Part shown: positions 7,719-17,219 of the stretch, piece by piece
How the letters are laid out: each line of letters begins with the position of its first letter
Position numbering within the stretch: the first letter of the stretch is position 1
Source: Algoriphagus vanfongensis DSM 17529
GTDB taxonomy: Bacteria > Bacteroidota > Bacteroidia > Cytophagales > Cyclobacteriaceae
Reading direction: 5' to 3'
DNA length: 64,000 nucleotides
Assembly (NCBI RefSeq): GCF_000429465.1
Contig: NZ_AUBX01000010.1
Coordinates: 434,001 to 498,000 of the forward strand
Notes under the pieces: model-generated
Told to the model about the DNA's origin: nothing
What the model saw: only the letters and a program-made list of their open reading frames with translations
Databases searched by the model: none
Program-made: the position numbers and the translations under genes

Positions 7719-8926
7719 TAGCGCGCTGCTAATAGCAGTTGCAGTTCTTTGTGGGCAATGTCGAATTTCCTACCCAAATAGGCATTTGTCAAGCTTCCTC
7801 TATAGGTGTACACTCCCCGTAAAAACCAGCGGTAGGTAAATATCATTTCCTCTGGTCCTCCTAGGTCTGCCATCTGGAGAATAATCGGTGTAAAGATATT
7901 GCTTAGGGAATAAGAGGCTGTTCGAGACACTCTAGAGGCAATATTTGGCACACAATAGTGAATGATGTCATGCACCTGATAGACAGGATCGCTATGACTG
8001 CTCATCTTGGCAGTTTCGATACAGCCCCCTTGATCGATTCCCACATCGATGATGATACTTCCATGCATCATGTTGGCTACCATTTCTTCACTGACTACTA
8101 CTTTATTACGTCCTTTTTCTGCTCGCAAAGCACCGATCACCACATCTGCTTCTGAGAGTGCCTGTGTCAAAGTGAGATTATCGATGGTAGACGTATAGAT
8201 CTGCTGACCAAGCAGTTGCTTTAGTCTTCGTAATTTATAGATGTGGTTATCAAAAACCTTGATATTGGCTCCCAGACCAAGGGCCGTACGAGCGGCATAT
8301 TCAGCAACAGTACCTGCTCCGATGATGACTACTTGCGTGGGCGGCACTCCAGTCACTCCCCCCATGATTAGTCCTTTGCCATCATTGACGCTGGAGAGGT
8401 ACTCGGCAGCGACTAGCATCACAGTGCTTCCGGCTATTTCAGACATAGCCCGTACCACTGGCATTCCTCCTACCTTATCTTCCAAATATTCGAAAGCTAC
8501 CGCAGTGATTTTCTTAGTATTCAAAGCTTCGATAAACTCTCGATTTTGCTTGCCTATCTGCAAGGCTGAGATCAGACACGCCCCCACATTCATAGAGCTG
8601 ATTTCTTCCAGACTTGGAGCATCTACTTTTAGTACTATATCTGTTTCAAAAGCTTCTTTGGCAGAGTACACGACTTTGGCGCCTGCATCTGAGTAATCCT
8701 GATCGGTAAACTTGGAAGCTAATCCAGCCGATGTCTCGACGACTACATGGATGCCATTATTGGTCAGAAGACCAACGGCCTCCGGAGTCAGCACCACTCT
8801 TTTTTCCTCTTCAGATTTTTCTTTTGGGATTCCGATACTCAACTCCTCCCCTCTTTTTTTGGTTTTGACGGGAGATTCTTTGGGGATCAGCCCTACTGCG
8901 GCTAATTGATCGATCTCAGGCGACAT
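7715..8926 (-). CDS. ald: Alanine dehydrogenase
   Basis: NAD-dependent interconversion of L-alanine and pyruvate plus ammonium. The substrate-binding start IGIPKEKSEEEKRV and the K/H region of the N-terminal domain are present, followed by an NAD-binding Rossmann motif (VVIIGAGTVAEYAA) and the late D-Q-GG segment typical of the AlaDH/PNT family. The frame extends to 8977, but I prefer the ATG at 8926: it gives a 403-residue protein beginning MSPEIDQLA and reduces the overlap with tsaE from 62 to 11 bp. It is the third gene of porX-tsaE-ald, an arrangement I recall from other Bacteroidetes. Confidence 0.92.
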   Translation of the reverse strand: MSPEIDQLAAVGLIPKESPVKTKKRGEELSIGIPKEKSEEEKRVVLTPEAVGLLTNNGIHVVVETSAGLASKFTDQDYSDAGAKVVYSAKEAFETDIVLKVDAPSLEEISSMNVGACLISALQIGKQNREFIEALNTKKITAVAFEYLEDKVGGMPVVRAMSEIAGSTVMLVAAEYLSSVNDGKGLIMGGVTGVPPTQVVIIGAGTVAEYAARTALGLGANIKVFDNHIYKLRRLKQLLGQQIYTSTIDNLTLTQALSEADVVIGALRAEKGRNKVVVSEEMVANMMHGSIIIDVGIDQGGCIETAKMSSHSDPVYQVHDIIHYCVPNIASRVSRTASYSLSNIFTPIILQMADLGGPEEMIFTYRWFLRGVYTYRGSLTNAYLGRKFDIAHKELQLLLAARY

Positions 8927-9347
8927 TCGAGTAATATTGAAGTGTAATCTTTCTACTTGAGGCAGTATTATACTCAATTTTTATCAATAAAAATTGATCG
9001 GGGATCAAGCCTCCCAAATTTTCGGCCCATTCCATCCAACAATAATTGCCACTATAAAAATACTCTTCTATTCCGATATCCAAGGCTTCACTCGGATCAT
9101 CCATTCTGTAAAAATCAAAATGATAGATCGTCTCGGCAGCTACAGTATCATACTGATTGACTATTCCGAATGTAGGACTGCTCATGCTATCTGTGACTCC
9201 CAGCTTTTTGCCAAGCTCCTTGATTAGGGTAGTTTTGCCTGCCCCCATTTCCCCTTGGAATACCCACAGTTTCTCTTCTCCTGCCTGCTCCAGTACCCAC
9301 TCGGCGATGGATTCTATCTCTGACAATTCATAAATTTTACTTTGCAC
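8916..9347 (-). CDS. tsaE: tRNA threonylcarbamoyladenosine biosynthesis ATPase TsaE
   Basis: 143 residues. Small ATPase that supports TsaB/TsaD in t6A37 formation on ANN-reading tRNAs. The P-loop GEMGAGKT (about 32-39), the S-SPTFGIVNQY segment, HFDFYR and the WMEWAEN segment are all family features. The start codon appears to be GTG at 9347, as no in-frame ATG precedes the P-loop. It lies 6 bp downstream of porX and overlaps ald, so the three are probably co-transcribed. Its partner TsaD is encoded separately at 62922-63935. Confidence 0.93.
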   Translation of the reverse strand: MQSKIYELSEIESIAEWVLEQAGEEKLWVFQGEMGAGKTTLIKELGKKLGVTDSMSSPTFGIVNQYDTVAAETIYHFDFYRMDDPSEALDIGIEEYFYSGNYCWMEWAENLGGLIPDQFLLIKIEYNTASSRKITLQYYSNVA

Positions 9348-9353
9348 CAGCTT

Positions 9354-10907
9354 CTATTTTGAAGTGAGATGGACGATCGGAATGATCATCTCCTCCAAAG
9401 ATACACCTCCATGCTGAAAAGTATCTTTATAGTAGTTGACATAATAATTGTAATTATTGGGATAGGCGAAGAAATAGTCTTCGACACCAAAGACATAGCA
9501 GGAGGAAACATTGAGTTTGGGCAATTTGGCTTCTTCCGGCTTCCGGATTTCAAATACTTTCCCGGATTCAAAATTAAGATTCTTACCCTGCTTGTATCGG
9601 AGATTGGTAGTCACATTCTTATCACCGATGATCCGATACGGCTTGTTGACTCGCTTGGTCCCGTGGTCTGTCGTGATGATCACGTCGGCGTCTACTCCTT
9701 GAATTTTCTTAAGTAACTCAAACAAACTACTGTGCTCAAACCAACTTTTGGTCAGGGAGCGGTAAGCAGACTCATCCGGAGCCAGTTCGCGGATCATTTT
9801 CATGTCAGTTCTGGCATGGGAGACCATATCCACAAAATTGTATACCAAGACATTCAGGTCATTTTGAAGCATGGCGTGAAACTGATCCAAAGCAGCCTTC
9901 CCTTGATTTACTTGCAGAATCTTGGAATAGGAAAATTTTGCTGAAATACGGTTCTTTTCCAGATTGATCCGAATCCACTCTTCTTCGAAATTATTTTTCC
10001 CTTCATCTGAGTCTTCATCTTCCCAGAAATTGGGATAGAAGCGAGCCATATCCAATGGCATCATCCCGCTGAATAATGAGTTTCGCGCAAATGCTGTCGT
10101 AGTAGGTAAAATACTATAGTAGGTCTCCTTTTCCTGCACATTGAAGTATGGCGCTACCAATGACTCAATTTCTTCCCACTGATCCAGTCGGAGATTGTCA
10201 ATGACGATGAAGAAAAGCGGCTTGCCGGATTTGAGCTTGGGAAGCACTTTCTTTTTCATCACTTGATGTGAAAGGAGGGGTTTTTCCATGTTTTTCTCCT
10301 GCATCCAATCTAGATAATTGTCCTTGACGAATCGAGCAAAATTAGCGTTGGCCTCGATCTTCTGGGATTCGAGAACTTCCAGCATGTTTTTATTTTCGGT
10401 GGCATCGATCTGCAGCTCCCAATACGTGAGTTTCTTATAGATATTGGCCCAGTCTTCGTGATCCACGGCATCGCCAAATGCCATGCTGATATTCATAAAA
10501 TCCTGCTGATAGTTCAGCGTAGTTTTTTCGTCTATAAGCTGTCTGTTTTGTAGAATTTTCTTGACAGAAAGCCAGATTTGACTTGGATTTAGAGGCTTGA
10601 TGAGATAGTCGGCGATTTTGCCACCTATCGCATCGTTCATGATATGTTCTTCCTCACTTTTGGTGATCATGACCACGGGGACCTGCGGTTTGATCTGCTT
10701 GATCTGCTGCAAAGTCTCCAAACCTGTCATGCCAGGCATCATCTCGTCCAAGAACACCACATCAAAGTTTTTCTTTTCCACCTCTTCGATGGCATCGACG
10801 CCAGAGTTGACAGTGGAGATGTCGTATCCTTTCTGCTGCAAAAAAAGAATATGTGGTTTGAGCAGGTCGATTTCATCATCGGCCCAAAGGATCTGGGGGT
10901 TTTGCAT
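9354..10907 (-). CDS. porX: PorX-type response regulator with PglZ/alkaline-phosphatase-like effector domain
   Basis: 517 residues. N-terminal receiver (1-120) with D10/D11, phospho-acceptor D54 (LDEMMPG) and K104, followed by a helical linker and a PglZ-type phosphatase fold from about 225 onward: VIDNLRLDQW with D237, the catalytic-type threonine cluster PTTT (268-271), and a metal-binding TTDHGT near residue 415. In Porphyromonas gingivalis and Flavobacterium, PorX with the kinase PorY regulates the type IX secretion system and gliding. No PorY is in this window. First gene of porX-tsaE-ald; it diverges from the HD-domain gene with 61 bp between. Confidence 0.93.
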   Translation of the reverse strand: MQNPQILWADDEIDLLKPHILFLQQKGYDISTVNSGVDAIEEVEKKNFDVVFLDEMMPGMTGLETLQQIKQIKPQVPVVMITKSEEEHIMNDAIGGKIADYLIKPLNPSQIWLSVKKILQNRQLIDEKTTLNYQQDFMNISMAFGDAVDHEDWANIYKKLTYWELQIDATENKNMLEVLESQKIEANANFARFVKDNYLDWMQEKNMEKPLLSHQVMKKKVLPKLKSGKPLFFIVIDNLRLDQWEEIESLVAPYFNVQEKETYYSILPTTTAFARNSLFSGMMPLDMARFYPNFWEDEDSDEGKNNFEEEWIRINLEKNRISAKFSYSKILQVNQGKAALDQFHAMLQNDLNVLVYNFVDMVSHARTDMKMIRELAPDESAYRSLTKSWFEHSSLFELLKKIQGVDADVIITTDHGTKRVNKPYRIIGDKNVTTNLRYKQGKNLNFESGKVFEIRKPEEAKLPKLNVSSCYVFGVEDYFFAYPNNYNYYVNYYKDTFQHGGVSLEEMIIPIVHLTSK

Positions 10908-10940
10908 GGTTTCTTATTCCTTTTCTTTTAAAATTATAAT

Positions 10941-10948
10941 TACTTTTG
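10941..10948 (+). promoter_or_regulatory. Candidate -7 box of the HD phosphohydrolase gene
   Basis: TACTTTTG matches TAnnTTTG and lies 21 bp before the TTG start at 10969, in the 61-bp divergent gap with porX. A TTG at the -33 spacing is not evident. Confidence 0.4.
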
Positions 10949-10968
10949 GGTAAACAAAACAGGCCTCC

Positions 10969-12192
10969 TTGAAAAGCCAGAAAATACTCAACGACCCCGT
11001 CTATGGTTTTATCACCATTCCGAGTGAGCTGATTTTTACCATTATCGATCACCCTTATTTCCAGAGATTACGCAGGATCAAGCAGTTGGGACTGACAGAC
11101 TTTGTCTATCCAGGTGCTCTCCATACCCGTTTTCATCATGCTTTAGGTGCTATGCACCTGATGAGTATCACACTGGATAATCTGAGAAACAAAGGCACCG
11201 AAATCAGCAACGAAGAATATGAAGCTGCCTTAGTCGCTATTTTGCTTCATGATATCGGACATGGGCCTTTTTCCCATGCTCTGGAATATTCCTTGCTCAA
11301 GGCTGTGCCTCATGAGGAACTTTCCCTTATGATTATTGAACTCCTAAATGAGGAGTTGGGTGGCAAATTGGACTTGAGTTTAAGAATCTTTAAGAATCAG
11401 TACGAGCGAAAATTTTTCCACCAGCTGGTTTCCAGTCAGTTGGACATAGACCGGCTTGACTACCTCCAGCGAGATTGTTTTTTCACAGGTGTGTCTGAGG
11501 GCACGATCGGTGCAGATCGTATCATCAAAATGATGGATGTCAAAGATGATCAGGTGGTAATCGAGGAAAAAGGGATCTATTCAATCGAGAATTTTCTAAG
11601 CGCACGAAGGCTGATGTATTGGCAGGTGTATCTTCACAAAACCACCGTGAGCGCCGAAAAAATGCTGATCAATCTGATCCAAAGAGCCAAAGATCTCAAA
11701 ATCCAGGGAGCTCAGTTTACCATCTCGGATGAATTTGACTACCTCTTAGGCCATGAGCTGACCCTCCAAGACTTCAAGCAGAATCCAAATCTTCTTAAAA
11801 TATTTCTGGAGCTGGATGATCTAGACATTTGGGGAGCGATCAAGCTTTGGAAAAAAGCTGACGATTACGTGCTGCGGAATATCTCCCAGATGTTTCTTAC
11901 CCGAAACCTCTACAAAATCTCCTTCAGTAATGAGCCATTTTCAATGGACGAATTGGAAAAATCTAAGGGCAAAGCCTTAGAAAAGCTCCAAATTCCAGAA
12001 AGTGATCTCCAATACTTCTTTTCCCATGGAAAAGTAAGCAACTATGGATACCTCATCAAAGACAGGATCAATATCCTCACCAAATCAGGAAAAGTCATCG
12101 ATGTGGCTCAGGCTGCGGATTTACCGAATATCAAAGTCATGAGTAAAATCGTCGAGAAACACTACATATGTAAAGCCAAAAGTCTATCTTAG
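10969..12192 (+). CDS. HD-domain phosphohydrolase (SAMHD1/dGTPase-like)
   Basis: 407 residues. The N-terminal half has the HD-superfamily metal ligands in order: H in [12 protein letters not shown] (about 52-63), HD in [12 protein letters not shown] (about 92-103), and D in [12 protein letters not shown] (about 158-169). This pattern is that of SAMHD1/Dgt-like dNTP triphosphohydrolases and of a widespread group of uncharacterised HD hydrolases. The C-terminal half is helical and not assigned. The start is a TTG at 10969, giving the usual N-terminus [11 protein letters not shown]; no ATG is available in that position. Substrate not shown by the sequence. It lies 20 bp before lpxD and may be transcribed with the lipid A genes. 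Confidence 0.88.
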   Translation: MKSQKILNDPVYGFITIPSELIFTIIDHPYFQRLRRIKQLGLTDFVYPGALHTRFHHALGAMHLMSITLDNLRNKGTEISNEEYEAALVAILLHDIGHGPFSHALEYSLLKAVPHEELSLMIIELLNEELGGKLDLSLRIFKNQYERKFFHQLVSSQLDIDRLDYLQRDCFFTGVSEGTIGADRIIKMMDVKDDQVVIEEKGIYSIENFLSARRLMYWQVYLHKTTVSAEKMLINLIQRAKDLKIQGAQFTISDEFDYLLGHELTLQDFKQNPNLLKIFLELDDLDIWGAIKLWKKADDYVLRNISQMFLTRNLYKISFSNEPFSMDELEKSKGKALEKLQIPESDLQYFFSHGKVSNYGYLIKDRINILTKSGKVIDVAQAADLPNIKVMSKIVEKHYICKAKSLS

Positions 12193-12212
12193 ACCTTAAT
12201 TCTTTTAGCTGT

Positions 12213-13235
12213 ATGGAATTTACCCTAGGACAATTAGCCCAACTATTGCAAGGAAAAGTAGAAGGAGATGAAACCCTAAAAGTCAGCCGGTTGGACAAGA
12301 TTCAAGAAGGTGCTGCAGGAGGAATCAGCTTTCTATCCAATGAAAAATACGAACCCTTCATCTATCAGACCGAAGCCACAGCAGTCATCGTGTCTGAAGG
12401 ATTCAAAGCAACCAAATCACTCAAAACCAATCTGATACGCGTCAAAGACGCTTATACTGGATTTACTACCTTACTGGAGGCCTATTCTCAGTTTACCAAA
12501 GCATCTTTGGTAGGTGTAGAAGAGCCCAGCTTCATGGATCCATCCAGCCAGATCGGAGAACTCCATTACCGAGGAGCTTTTTCCTACATCGGCAAAAACT
12601 GCCAAATTGGCAACAATGTCAAAGTACACCCCCAGGCATACATTGGCAACAATGTGAAAATCGGCGACAATAGCATCATTCACGCCGGAGCCAAAATCTA
12701 TGCGGACACTCAGATCGGCAGTCATTGTGAAATCCATCCCGGAGCAGTGATCGGAGCAGATGGATTTGGTTTTGCACCGCAAGAGGACGGCACCTACAAA
12801 GCCATCCCCCAGATCGGCAATGTGATCATCGAGGACCATGTCTCTATCGGTGCCAATGCCACGGTAGATTGTGCGACCATGGGATCTACAGTGATCAAAA
12901 AAGGAGCAAAAATTGACAATCAGGTCCAAATAGCCCATAATGTGACGATCGGTGAAAATACCGTCATCGCAGCACAAGCTGGAATTTCTGGATCTACAGA
13001 AATAGGGAGCAACTGTGTCATAGCTGGTCAGGCAGGGATTATCGGCCATTTGAAAATCGCAGACAAAACCACCGTCGGTGCAAATACTGGCGTCATAAAA
13101 TCCATCAAAAAGCCCAATGAGACTGTTTTTGGATATATAGGAATGGATATGAAACAGTTTCTTAAGTCCTATTCCATCTTCAAAAATCTATCAGACCTAG
13201 AAAAGCGAATCAAAGAACTCGAAAAAAAGCCTTAA
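12213..13235 (+). CDS. lpxD: UDP-3-O-(3-hydroxyacyl)glucosamine N-acyltransferase
   Basis: 340 residues, third step of lipid A synthesis: transfers a 3-hydroxyacyl chain from ACP to the 2-amine of UDP-3-O-acyl-glucosamine. An N-terminal uridine-binding domain (1-100, including [11 protein letters not shown]) is followed by many hexapeptide repeats (about 105-305) forming a left-handed beta helix, including [15 protein letters not shown] and the catalytic-type histidine in QIAHNVTIG, and a short C-terminal helix. Directly followed by lpxC-fabZ and lpxA. Confidence 0.96.
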   Translation: MEFTLGQLAQLLQGKVEGDETLKVSRLDKIQEGAAGGISFLSNEKYEPFIYQTEATAVIVSEGFKATKSLKTNLIRVKDAYTGFTTLLEAYSQFTKASLVGVEEPSFMDPSSQIGELHYRGAFSYIGKNCQIGNNVKVHPQAYIGNNVKIGDNSIIHAGAKIYADTQIGSHCEIHPGAVIGADGFGFAPQEDGTYKAIPQIGNVIIEDHVSIGANATVDCATMGSTVIKKGAKIDNQVQIAHNVTIGENTVIAAQAGISGSTEIGSNCVIAGQAGIIGHLKIADKTTVGANTGVIKSIKKPNETVFGYIGMDMKQFLKSYSIFKNLSDLEKRIKELEKKP

Positions 13236-13240
13236 TTTTG
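13233..13240 (+). promoter_or_regulatory. Candidate -7 box of lpxC-fabZ, overlapping the lpxD stop codon
   Basis: TAATTTTG followed by CGCCCC is a good match to the Bacteroidetes TAnnTTTG element. It overlaps the TAA of lpxD and would place transcription start near 13247, only 12 bp before the first ATG (13259) but a comfortable 27 bp before the second (13274). Confidence 0.45.
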
Positions 13241-13273
13241 CGCCCCGAAGCATTTTAAATGGCTGTATCACGA

Positions 13274-14668
13274 ATGAAAGTAAAACAACACACCATAAAA
13301 AAACAGGTAGAACTATCCGGAGTGGGTCTTCACACCGGCGTCATTTCCAACATGACTTTTCTGCCTGCACCTCCCAATCACGGGATCAAGTTTCAACGCA
13401 TTGACATGGAAGGTAGCCCTACCGTAGATGCTGATTGTGATCTGGTAGTGGATGTGTCCCGAGGTACTACGCTAGAGCAAAATGGAGCTCGAGTATATAC
13501 TGTAGAGCACGTATTGGCAGCCTTAGTCGGAATGGAAATCGACAATGTGCTTATCCAACTGGATGGCCCCGAGCCTCCTATTATGGACGGATCTTCCATC
13601 CAATTTATCGAAGTACTTGAAGATGCAGGATTGGAAGAGCAAAATGCTCTAAGAAGATTTTTCGAAGTACAGGAAAGCATCCAATACAAAGACTCATCCC
13701 GTGAAGTAGAAATGGTTGCCCTGCCGACAGACAACTATAGAGTCACTGTCATGGTGGATTACAATAGTCCGGTATTGGGAAGTCAGCATGCTTCGATTAC
13801 GGATATTGGACAATTCAAATCTGAAATCGCTTCGTGTCGAACTTTCTGTTTTCTACATGAGCTAGAAATGCTATACAACTCCAATCTGATCAAAGGTGGA
13901 GATTTGAATAATGCGATCGTAGTTGTCGACCGCGTCGTAGAAGAAGCAGAATTGGCCCACTTGGCGAAGATGTTTAACAAGCAGCACGTCGAAGTCAAAA
14001 AAGAAGGCATCCTAAACAATGTAGATCTTCGCTATAGAAATGAGCCTGCCCGACATAAGCTACTGGATGTGGTCGGAGACTTGGCTTTGGTAGGGAGACC
14101 GCTCAAAGCTCAGATTTTGGCTGCCAGACCCGGTCATGCTGCCAATGTGGCTTTTGCAAAAAAACTAAAAAGAGCCATGGAAAAAGCAGGCTCGTCCCAT
14201 ATCCCTCACTACGACCCCAAACTTCCTCCGGTGATGGATATCAATCAGATCTCCAATATTCTTCCGCACAGGTATCCGTTCCAGTTGTTGGACAAAGTCA
14301 TTTATCTAGATGACACCATCGTAGCAGGTGTGAAAAATGTCACAATGAACGAACCCTTTTTCTTGGGTCACTTCCCTGGCAATCCAGTGATGCCGGGAGT
14401 CTTGCAAGTAGAGGCAATGGCTCAGACCGGTGGAATTCTTGTATTGAGCACTGTCGAAGATCCAGAAAACTACTGGACTTATTTCTTAGGGATAGAGAGC
14501 TGCAAATTCAGAAAAATGGTGCTTCCAGGCGATACACTCATTTTCAAATGTGAACTATTGGCTCCGATCCGCCGAGGAATCGCAAAAATGAGAGGTGAAG
14601 CCTATGTAGGCAATACACTCGTATGTGAAGCAGTAATGACAGCCAGCATAACCCGAAAAGAATCATGA
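13274..14668 (+). CDS. lpxC-fabZ: Bifunctional UDP-3-O-acyl-GlcNAc deacetylase / 3-hydroxyacyl-ACP dehydratase
   Basis: A natural fusion typical of Bacteroidetes. Residues about 1-300 are LpxC: the zinc site is seen in EHVLAAL and RHKLLDVVGDLAL (the paired His and Asp), with GVGLHTG at the start. Residues about 315-460 are FabZ, a hot-dog dehydratase with PHRYPFQLLDKV and the catalytic region HFPGNPVMPGVLQVEAMAQ. LpxC performs the committed deacetylation of lipid A synthesis; FabZ makes trans-2-enoyl-ACP for fatty acids, competing for the same hydroxyacyl-ACP pool. I chose the ATG at 13274 (MKVKQHTIKKQ) over that at 13259 because of the -7 box and usual family N-terminus. Overlaps lpxA by 4 bp. 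Confidence 0.96.
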   Translation: MKVKQHTIKKQVELSGVGLHTGVISNMTFLPAPPNHGIKFQRIDMEGSPTVDADCDLVVDVSRGTTLEQNGARVYTVEHVLAALVGMEIDNVLIQLDGPEPPIMDGSSIQFIEVLEDAGLEEQNALRRFFEVQESIQYKDSSREVEMVALPTDNYRVTVMVDYNSPVLGSQHASITDIGQFKSEIASCRTFCFLHELEMLYNSNLIKGGDLNNAIVVVDRVVEEAELAHLAKMFNKQHVEVKKEGILNNVDLRYRNEPARHKLLDVVGDLALVGRPLKAQILAARPGHAANVAFAKKLKRAMEKAGSSHIPHYDPKLPPVMDINQISNILPHRYPFQLLDKVIYLDDTIVAGVKNVTMNEPFFLGHFPGNPVMPGVLQVEAMAQTGGILVLSTVEDPENYWTYFLGIESCKFRKMVLPGDTLIFKCELLAPIRRGIAKMRGEAYVGNTLVCEAVMTASITRKES

Positions 14669-15444
14669 TCAGTCCTCTCGCACATGTAGACCCCAAAGCG
14701 CAACTTGGAGAAAATGTCCATGTGGATCCTTTCACCATGATCCACGAGAATGTGATCATCGGTGACAATTCCTGGATAGGCCCTAATGTGACCATTTTTC
14801 CAGGTGCTAGAATAGGAAAAAACTGCAAAATTTTTCCCGGAGCTGTGATCTCTGGAATCCCTCAGGATCTCAAATTCCAAGGAGAAGACTCCACCGTCAT
14901 GATCGGTGACAATACCACCATCCGCGAATGCGTCACTATCAGTAGAGGTACTGTGGATAAGCAGACTACCGTCGTGGGAAGTGATTGCCTATTGATGGCG
15001 TATGTCCACGTAGCGCACGATTGTGTGATTGGCAGTCATGTGATCATCGCTAACTCTGTGCAGATCGCAGGTCATGTTTCGATTGATGATTGGGCGATTG
15101 TGGGTGGATCAAGTGCTATCCATCAATTTGTGAAAGTGGGAATGCATTCGATGATTTCCGGGGGATCTCTGGTGAGAAAAGATGTACCACCTTTTACCAA
15201 AGCAGCTAGAGAACCGCTTTCTTACGCAGGTGTCAATTCACTGGGACTTAGACGCAGAGGCTTTACTTCTGAGTCTATTGCTCATATCCAGGAAGTATAT
15301 CGCTATCTTTTCCTCAACAGCCTAAATAACAGCAAGGCTCTCGAGGAAATCGAAGTCAACTTGCCAGCCACCAAAGAACGGGATGAAATTCTCAATTTCA
15401 TCCGCTCATCAGAACGTGGAGTGATGAAAGGCTACTTCAACTAA
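14665..15444 (+). CDS. lpxA: Acyl-ACP--UDP-N-acetylglucosamine O-acyltransferase
   Basis: 259 residues, first step of lipid A synthesis. Hexapeptide-repeat left-handed beta helix (about 3-190) with the catalytic histidine region HVAHDCVIGSH and the GVNSLGLRRRGF segment that leads into the C-terminal helical cap. Overlaps lpxC-fabZ by 4 bp (ATGA) and is followed 2 bp later by an ABC ATPase, so the four genes look like one transcription unit. Confidence 0.97.
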   Translation: MISPLAHVDPKAQLGENVHVDPFTMIHENVIIGDNSWIGPNVTIFPGARIGKNCKIFPGAVISGIPQDLKFQGEDSTVMIGDNTTIRECVTISRGTVDKQTTVVGSDCLLMAYVHVAHDCVIGSHVIIANSVQIAGHVSIDDWAIVGGSSAIHQFVKVGMHSMISGGSLVRKDVPPFTKAAREPLSYAGVNSLGLRRRGFTSESIAHIQEVYRYLFLNSLNNSKALEEIEVNLPATKERDEILNFIRSSERGVMKGYFN

Positions 15445-15446
15445 TC

Positions 15447-16067
15447 ATGCTGAAAATCCAAATCGAAGAAGCTTCCAAACGCTTCCAATACGAATGGATT
15501 TTCAAAAATCTCAATCTTTCACTTCAAAGTGGAGACAGACTTGCCGTGACCGGGAGTAACGGTTCCGGCAAGTCTACCCTTCTCAAATGCCTCAGCGGTA
15601 GTATTCCTCTGACCTCAGGAAAAATCACTTACTCGCTGGACTCACAAGCTATTTCTGATTCTGACTGGTTTAAATCTCTTGCGATAGTCGCTCCTTACAT
15701 GGAGCTACCAGAAGAGTTTTCGCTTGGAGAGTTATTGGATTTTCATTTCAAATTCAAGAATCCCAAAAACGATCTTTCTAAAGAAAAAATGATCGAGATT
15801 CTCTATTTGGACCAGCATATCCACAAACCTGTCGCTCAATTTAGTTCAGGCATGAAGCAACGTGTCAAACTTGGTTTGGCTTTGTTTTCGGATGTGCCTT
15901 TGGTGTTTTTGGATGAGCCTACCTCCAACTTGGATAAGAAAGGAGTGAGTTGGTATCTTGATTTAATCGAAGCCTATAGTGCTGAGCAGATACTGCTTAT
16001 TTGTTCCAATGAACCGAGAGAGTTTGAATTTTGCCAACAAAAAATAAGTTTAGAGGATTATAAGTAG
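15447..16067 (+). CDS. ABC transporter ATP-binding protein
   Basis: 206 residues with Walker A GSNGSGKST (about 36-44), signature FSSGMKQR (about 131-138) and Walker B VFLDEPTSNLD. A single nucleotide-binding domain without a membrane part; no permease gene lies next to it. It begins 2 bp after lpxA, so it is probably expressed with the lipid A genes. Whether it serves envelope export is not shown; its size and sequence resemble small heme-exporter-like (CcmA) or gliding-type ATPases. Confidence 0.9.
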   Translation: MLKIQIEEASKRFQYEWIFKNLNLSLQSGDRLAVTGSNGSGKSTLLKCLSGSIPLTSGKITYSLDSQAISDSDWFKSLAIVAPYMELPEEFSLGELLDFHFKFKNPKNDLSKEKMIEILYLDQHIHKPVAQFSSGMKQRVKLGLALFSDVPLVFLDEPTSNLDKKGVSWYLDLIEAYSAEQILLICSNEPREFEFCQQKISLEDYK

Positions 16068-16122
16068 ACTCTTCTTTGATCTTCGCTGGAGATGTTTAAT
16101 TTTAACTAATTAATCTGACTGT

Positions 16123-16608
16123 ATGAAAAAGGCATTATTGTTTTGGGCTTTTATTGGCATTTCCTCCTTGATTTTGATTTCCTGCGGAGGAAGCGATCCA
16201 GAACCAGAACCGGAAAAGACTCCTGAAGAAAAGGCTACTGAAGCCCTGACAGGAACCGGGAGCTTGACTTGGACTGTCGCAGGAGGAGGTTCGGTGACGC
16301 GAGGCGGCACGACAGTGACGGACTTGTATCAGTCTTTTGAATTGACCTTAAGCTCCACCTCATCTAAAACCTATACCAGCAGTAATAACAACGATCTTTT
16401 CGACAATTCAGGCAACTGGACGTTTGCAGGAAGTAATTTCGACAAATTCTCCCTTTCCGGTGCTCAACCAGCAGCTGGCCGTGAGATTTCCTTCACGCGC
16501 ACCGGTGACAACCTTCGTTTACAATTTAGCATCCCTGTTCCTAGAGCCAGACTGCAAGGAACACATGCCGTCGCAGGCGATTATGTATTCAACTTGATTT
16601 TGAAATAA
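16123..16608 (+). CDS. Putative lipoprotein of unknown function
   Basis: 161 residues. The N-terminus has a hydrophobic signal ending in a lipobox-like ILISC (Cys21), followed by an acidic Pro/Glu linker (SDPEPEPEKTPEE). The rest is rich in Ser, Thr and Gly and appears to be a compact beta domain. No catalytic motif seen and no family recognised. Likely anchored to a membrane and surface- or periplasm-facing. It stands alone, converging with the exonuclease gene 14 bp away. Confidence 0.75.
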   Translation: MKKALLFWAFIGISSLILISCGGSDPEPEPEKTPEEKATEALTGTGSLTWTVAGGGSVTRGGTTVTDLYQSFELTLSSTSSKTYTSSNNNDLFDNSGNWTFAGSNFDKFSLSGAQPAAGREISFTRTGDNLRLQFSIPVPRARLQGTHAVAGDYVFNLILK

Positions 16609-16622
16609 GCAGAGCTTTTGCT

Positions 16623-17219
16623 CTAAAACAATTCATCCAGATAGCCTTCCGATCGGAGCTTATTAAATATCTCCAAGCAAGCCCACGCATCCGTGGCAGC
16701 ATAGCGCATTTGCTTTTCGGTGAGCGTATTTGCCTCCCAATTTGAGACCTGTTCAGCTTTGGATATTCTCATTCCCAAAACCATTCCACAGAGATTTCTT
16801 ACGCCCACATTGTGAAAACCCACTTTTTTCAACTCATCATTGAGGTCAAAAAAGGATTTCGCATAAAAAGTATCGGTCAGCTTTGCCAACCCCTTGATAT
16901 CATCATGGACCGCAGCACCGATCTTAACAATCGTCTCACGCTCTAAAATATTCCGAATAGAATCAGGAAACCCGACCTCATTGAGTCGGAAAAGAAAGGC
17001 TTGAGAAGTCGTAGACAATTGAAGCAAAGAAACCTGGTTGACCACTCCTTTACGAAAGGATGGTTTGGTCTCTGTATCAAAGCCTAGCATGGATTGAGTC
17101 TCTAAAAACTCTACCACCTCTTCGACCATTTCCTGATCTTCGACTAGGAAAATTTCACCTTCAAACTGGCCCAAAGGCAGGGCATTTACTTCTTCTTTAC
17201 TGATTTTAAAAGGGATCAT
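16623..17219 (-). CDS. DEDD-family 3'-5' exonuclease, RNase D-like
   Basis: 198 residues forming one DNA_pol_A_exo1-type domain: FDTET (Asp and Glu of motif I, about 46-50), AAVHDDIKGL (motif II), and YAATDAW (motif III, with Tyr four residues before Asp, the DEDDy form). The HRDC domain of full RNase D is missing, so it is a short version. Substrate could be RNA or DNA. Overlaps the NhaC gene by 4 bp and is probably co-transcribed with it. Confidence 0.9.
   Translation of the reverse strand: MIPFKISKEEVNALPLGQFEGEIFLVEDQEMVEEVVEFLETQSMLGFDTETKPSFRKGVVNQVSLLQLSTTSQAFLFRLNEVGFPDSIRNILERETIVKIGAAVHDDIKGLAKLTDTFYAKSFFDLNDELKKVGFHNVGVRNLCGMVLGMRISKAEQVSNWEANTLTEKQMRYAATDAWACLEIFNKLRSEGYLDELF

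Noticed and set aside
8241-8696. 151-residue open frame opposite ald
   Set aside because: No domain, lies fully inside a solid gene.
12471-13049. 192-residue open frame opposite lpxD
   Set aside because: Arises from the hexapeptide repeats read backwards; no recognisable protein features.
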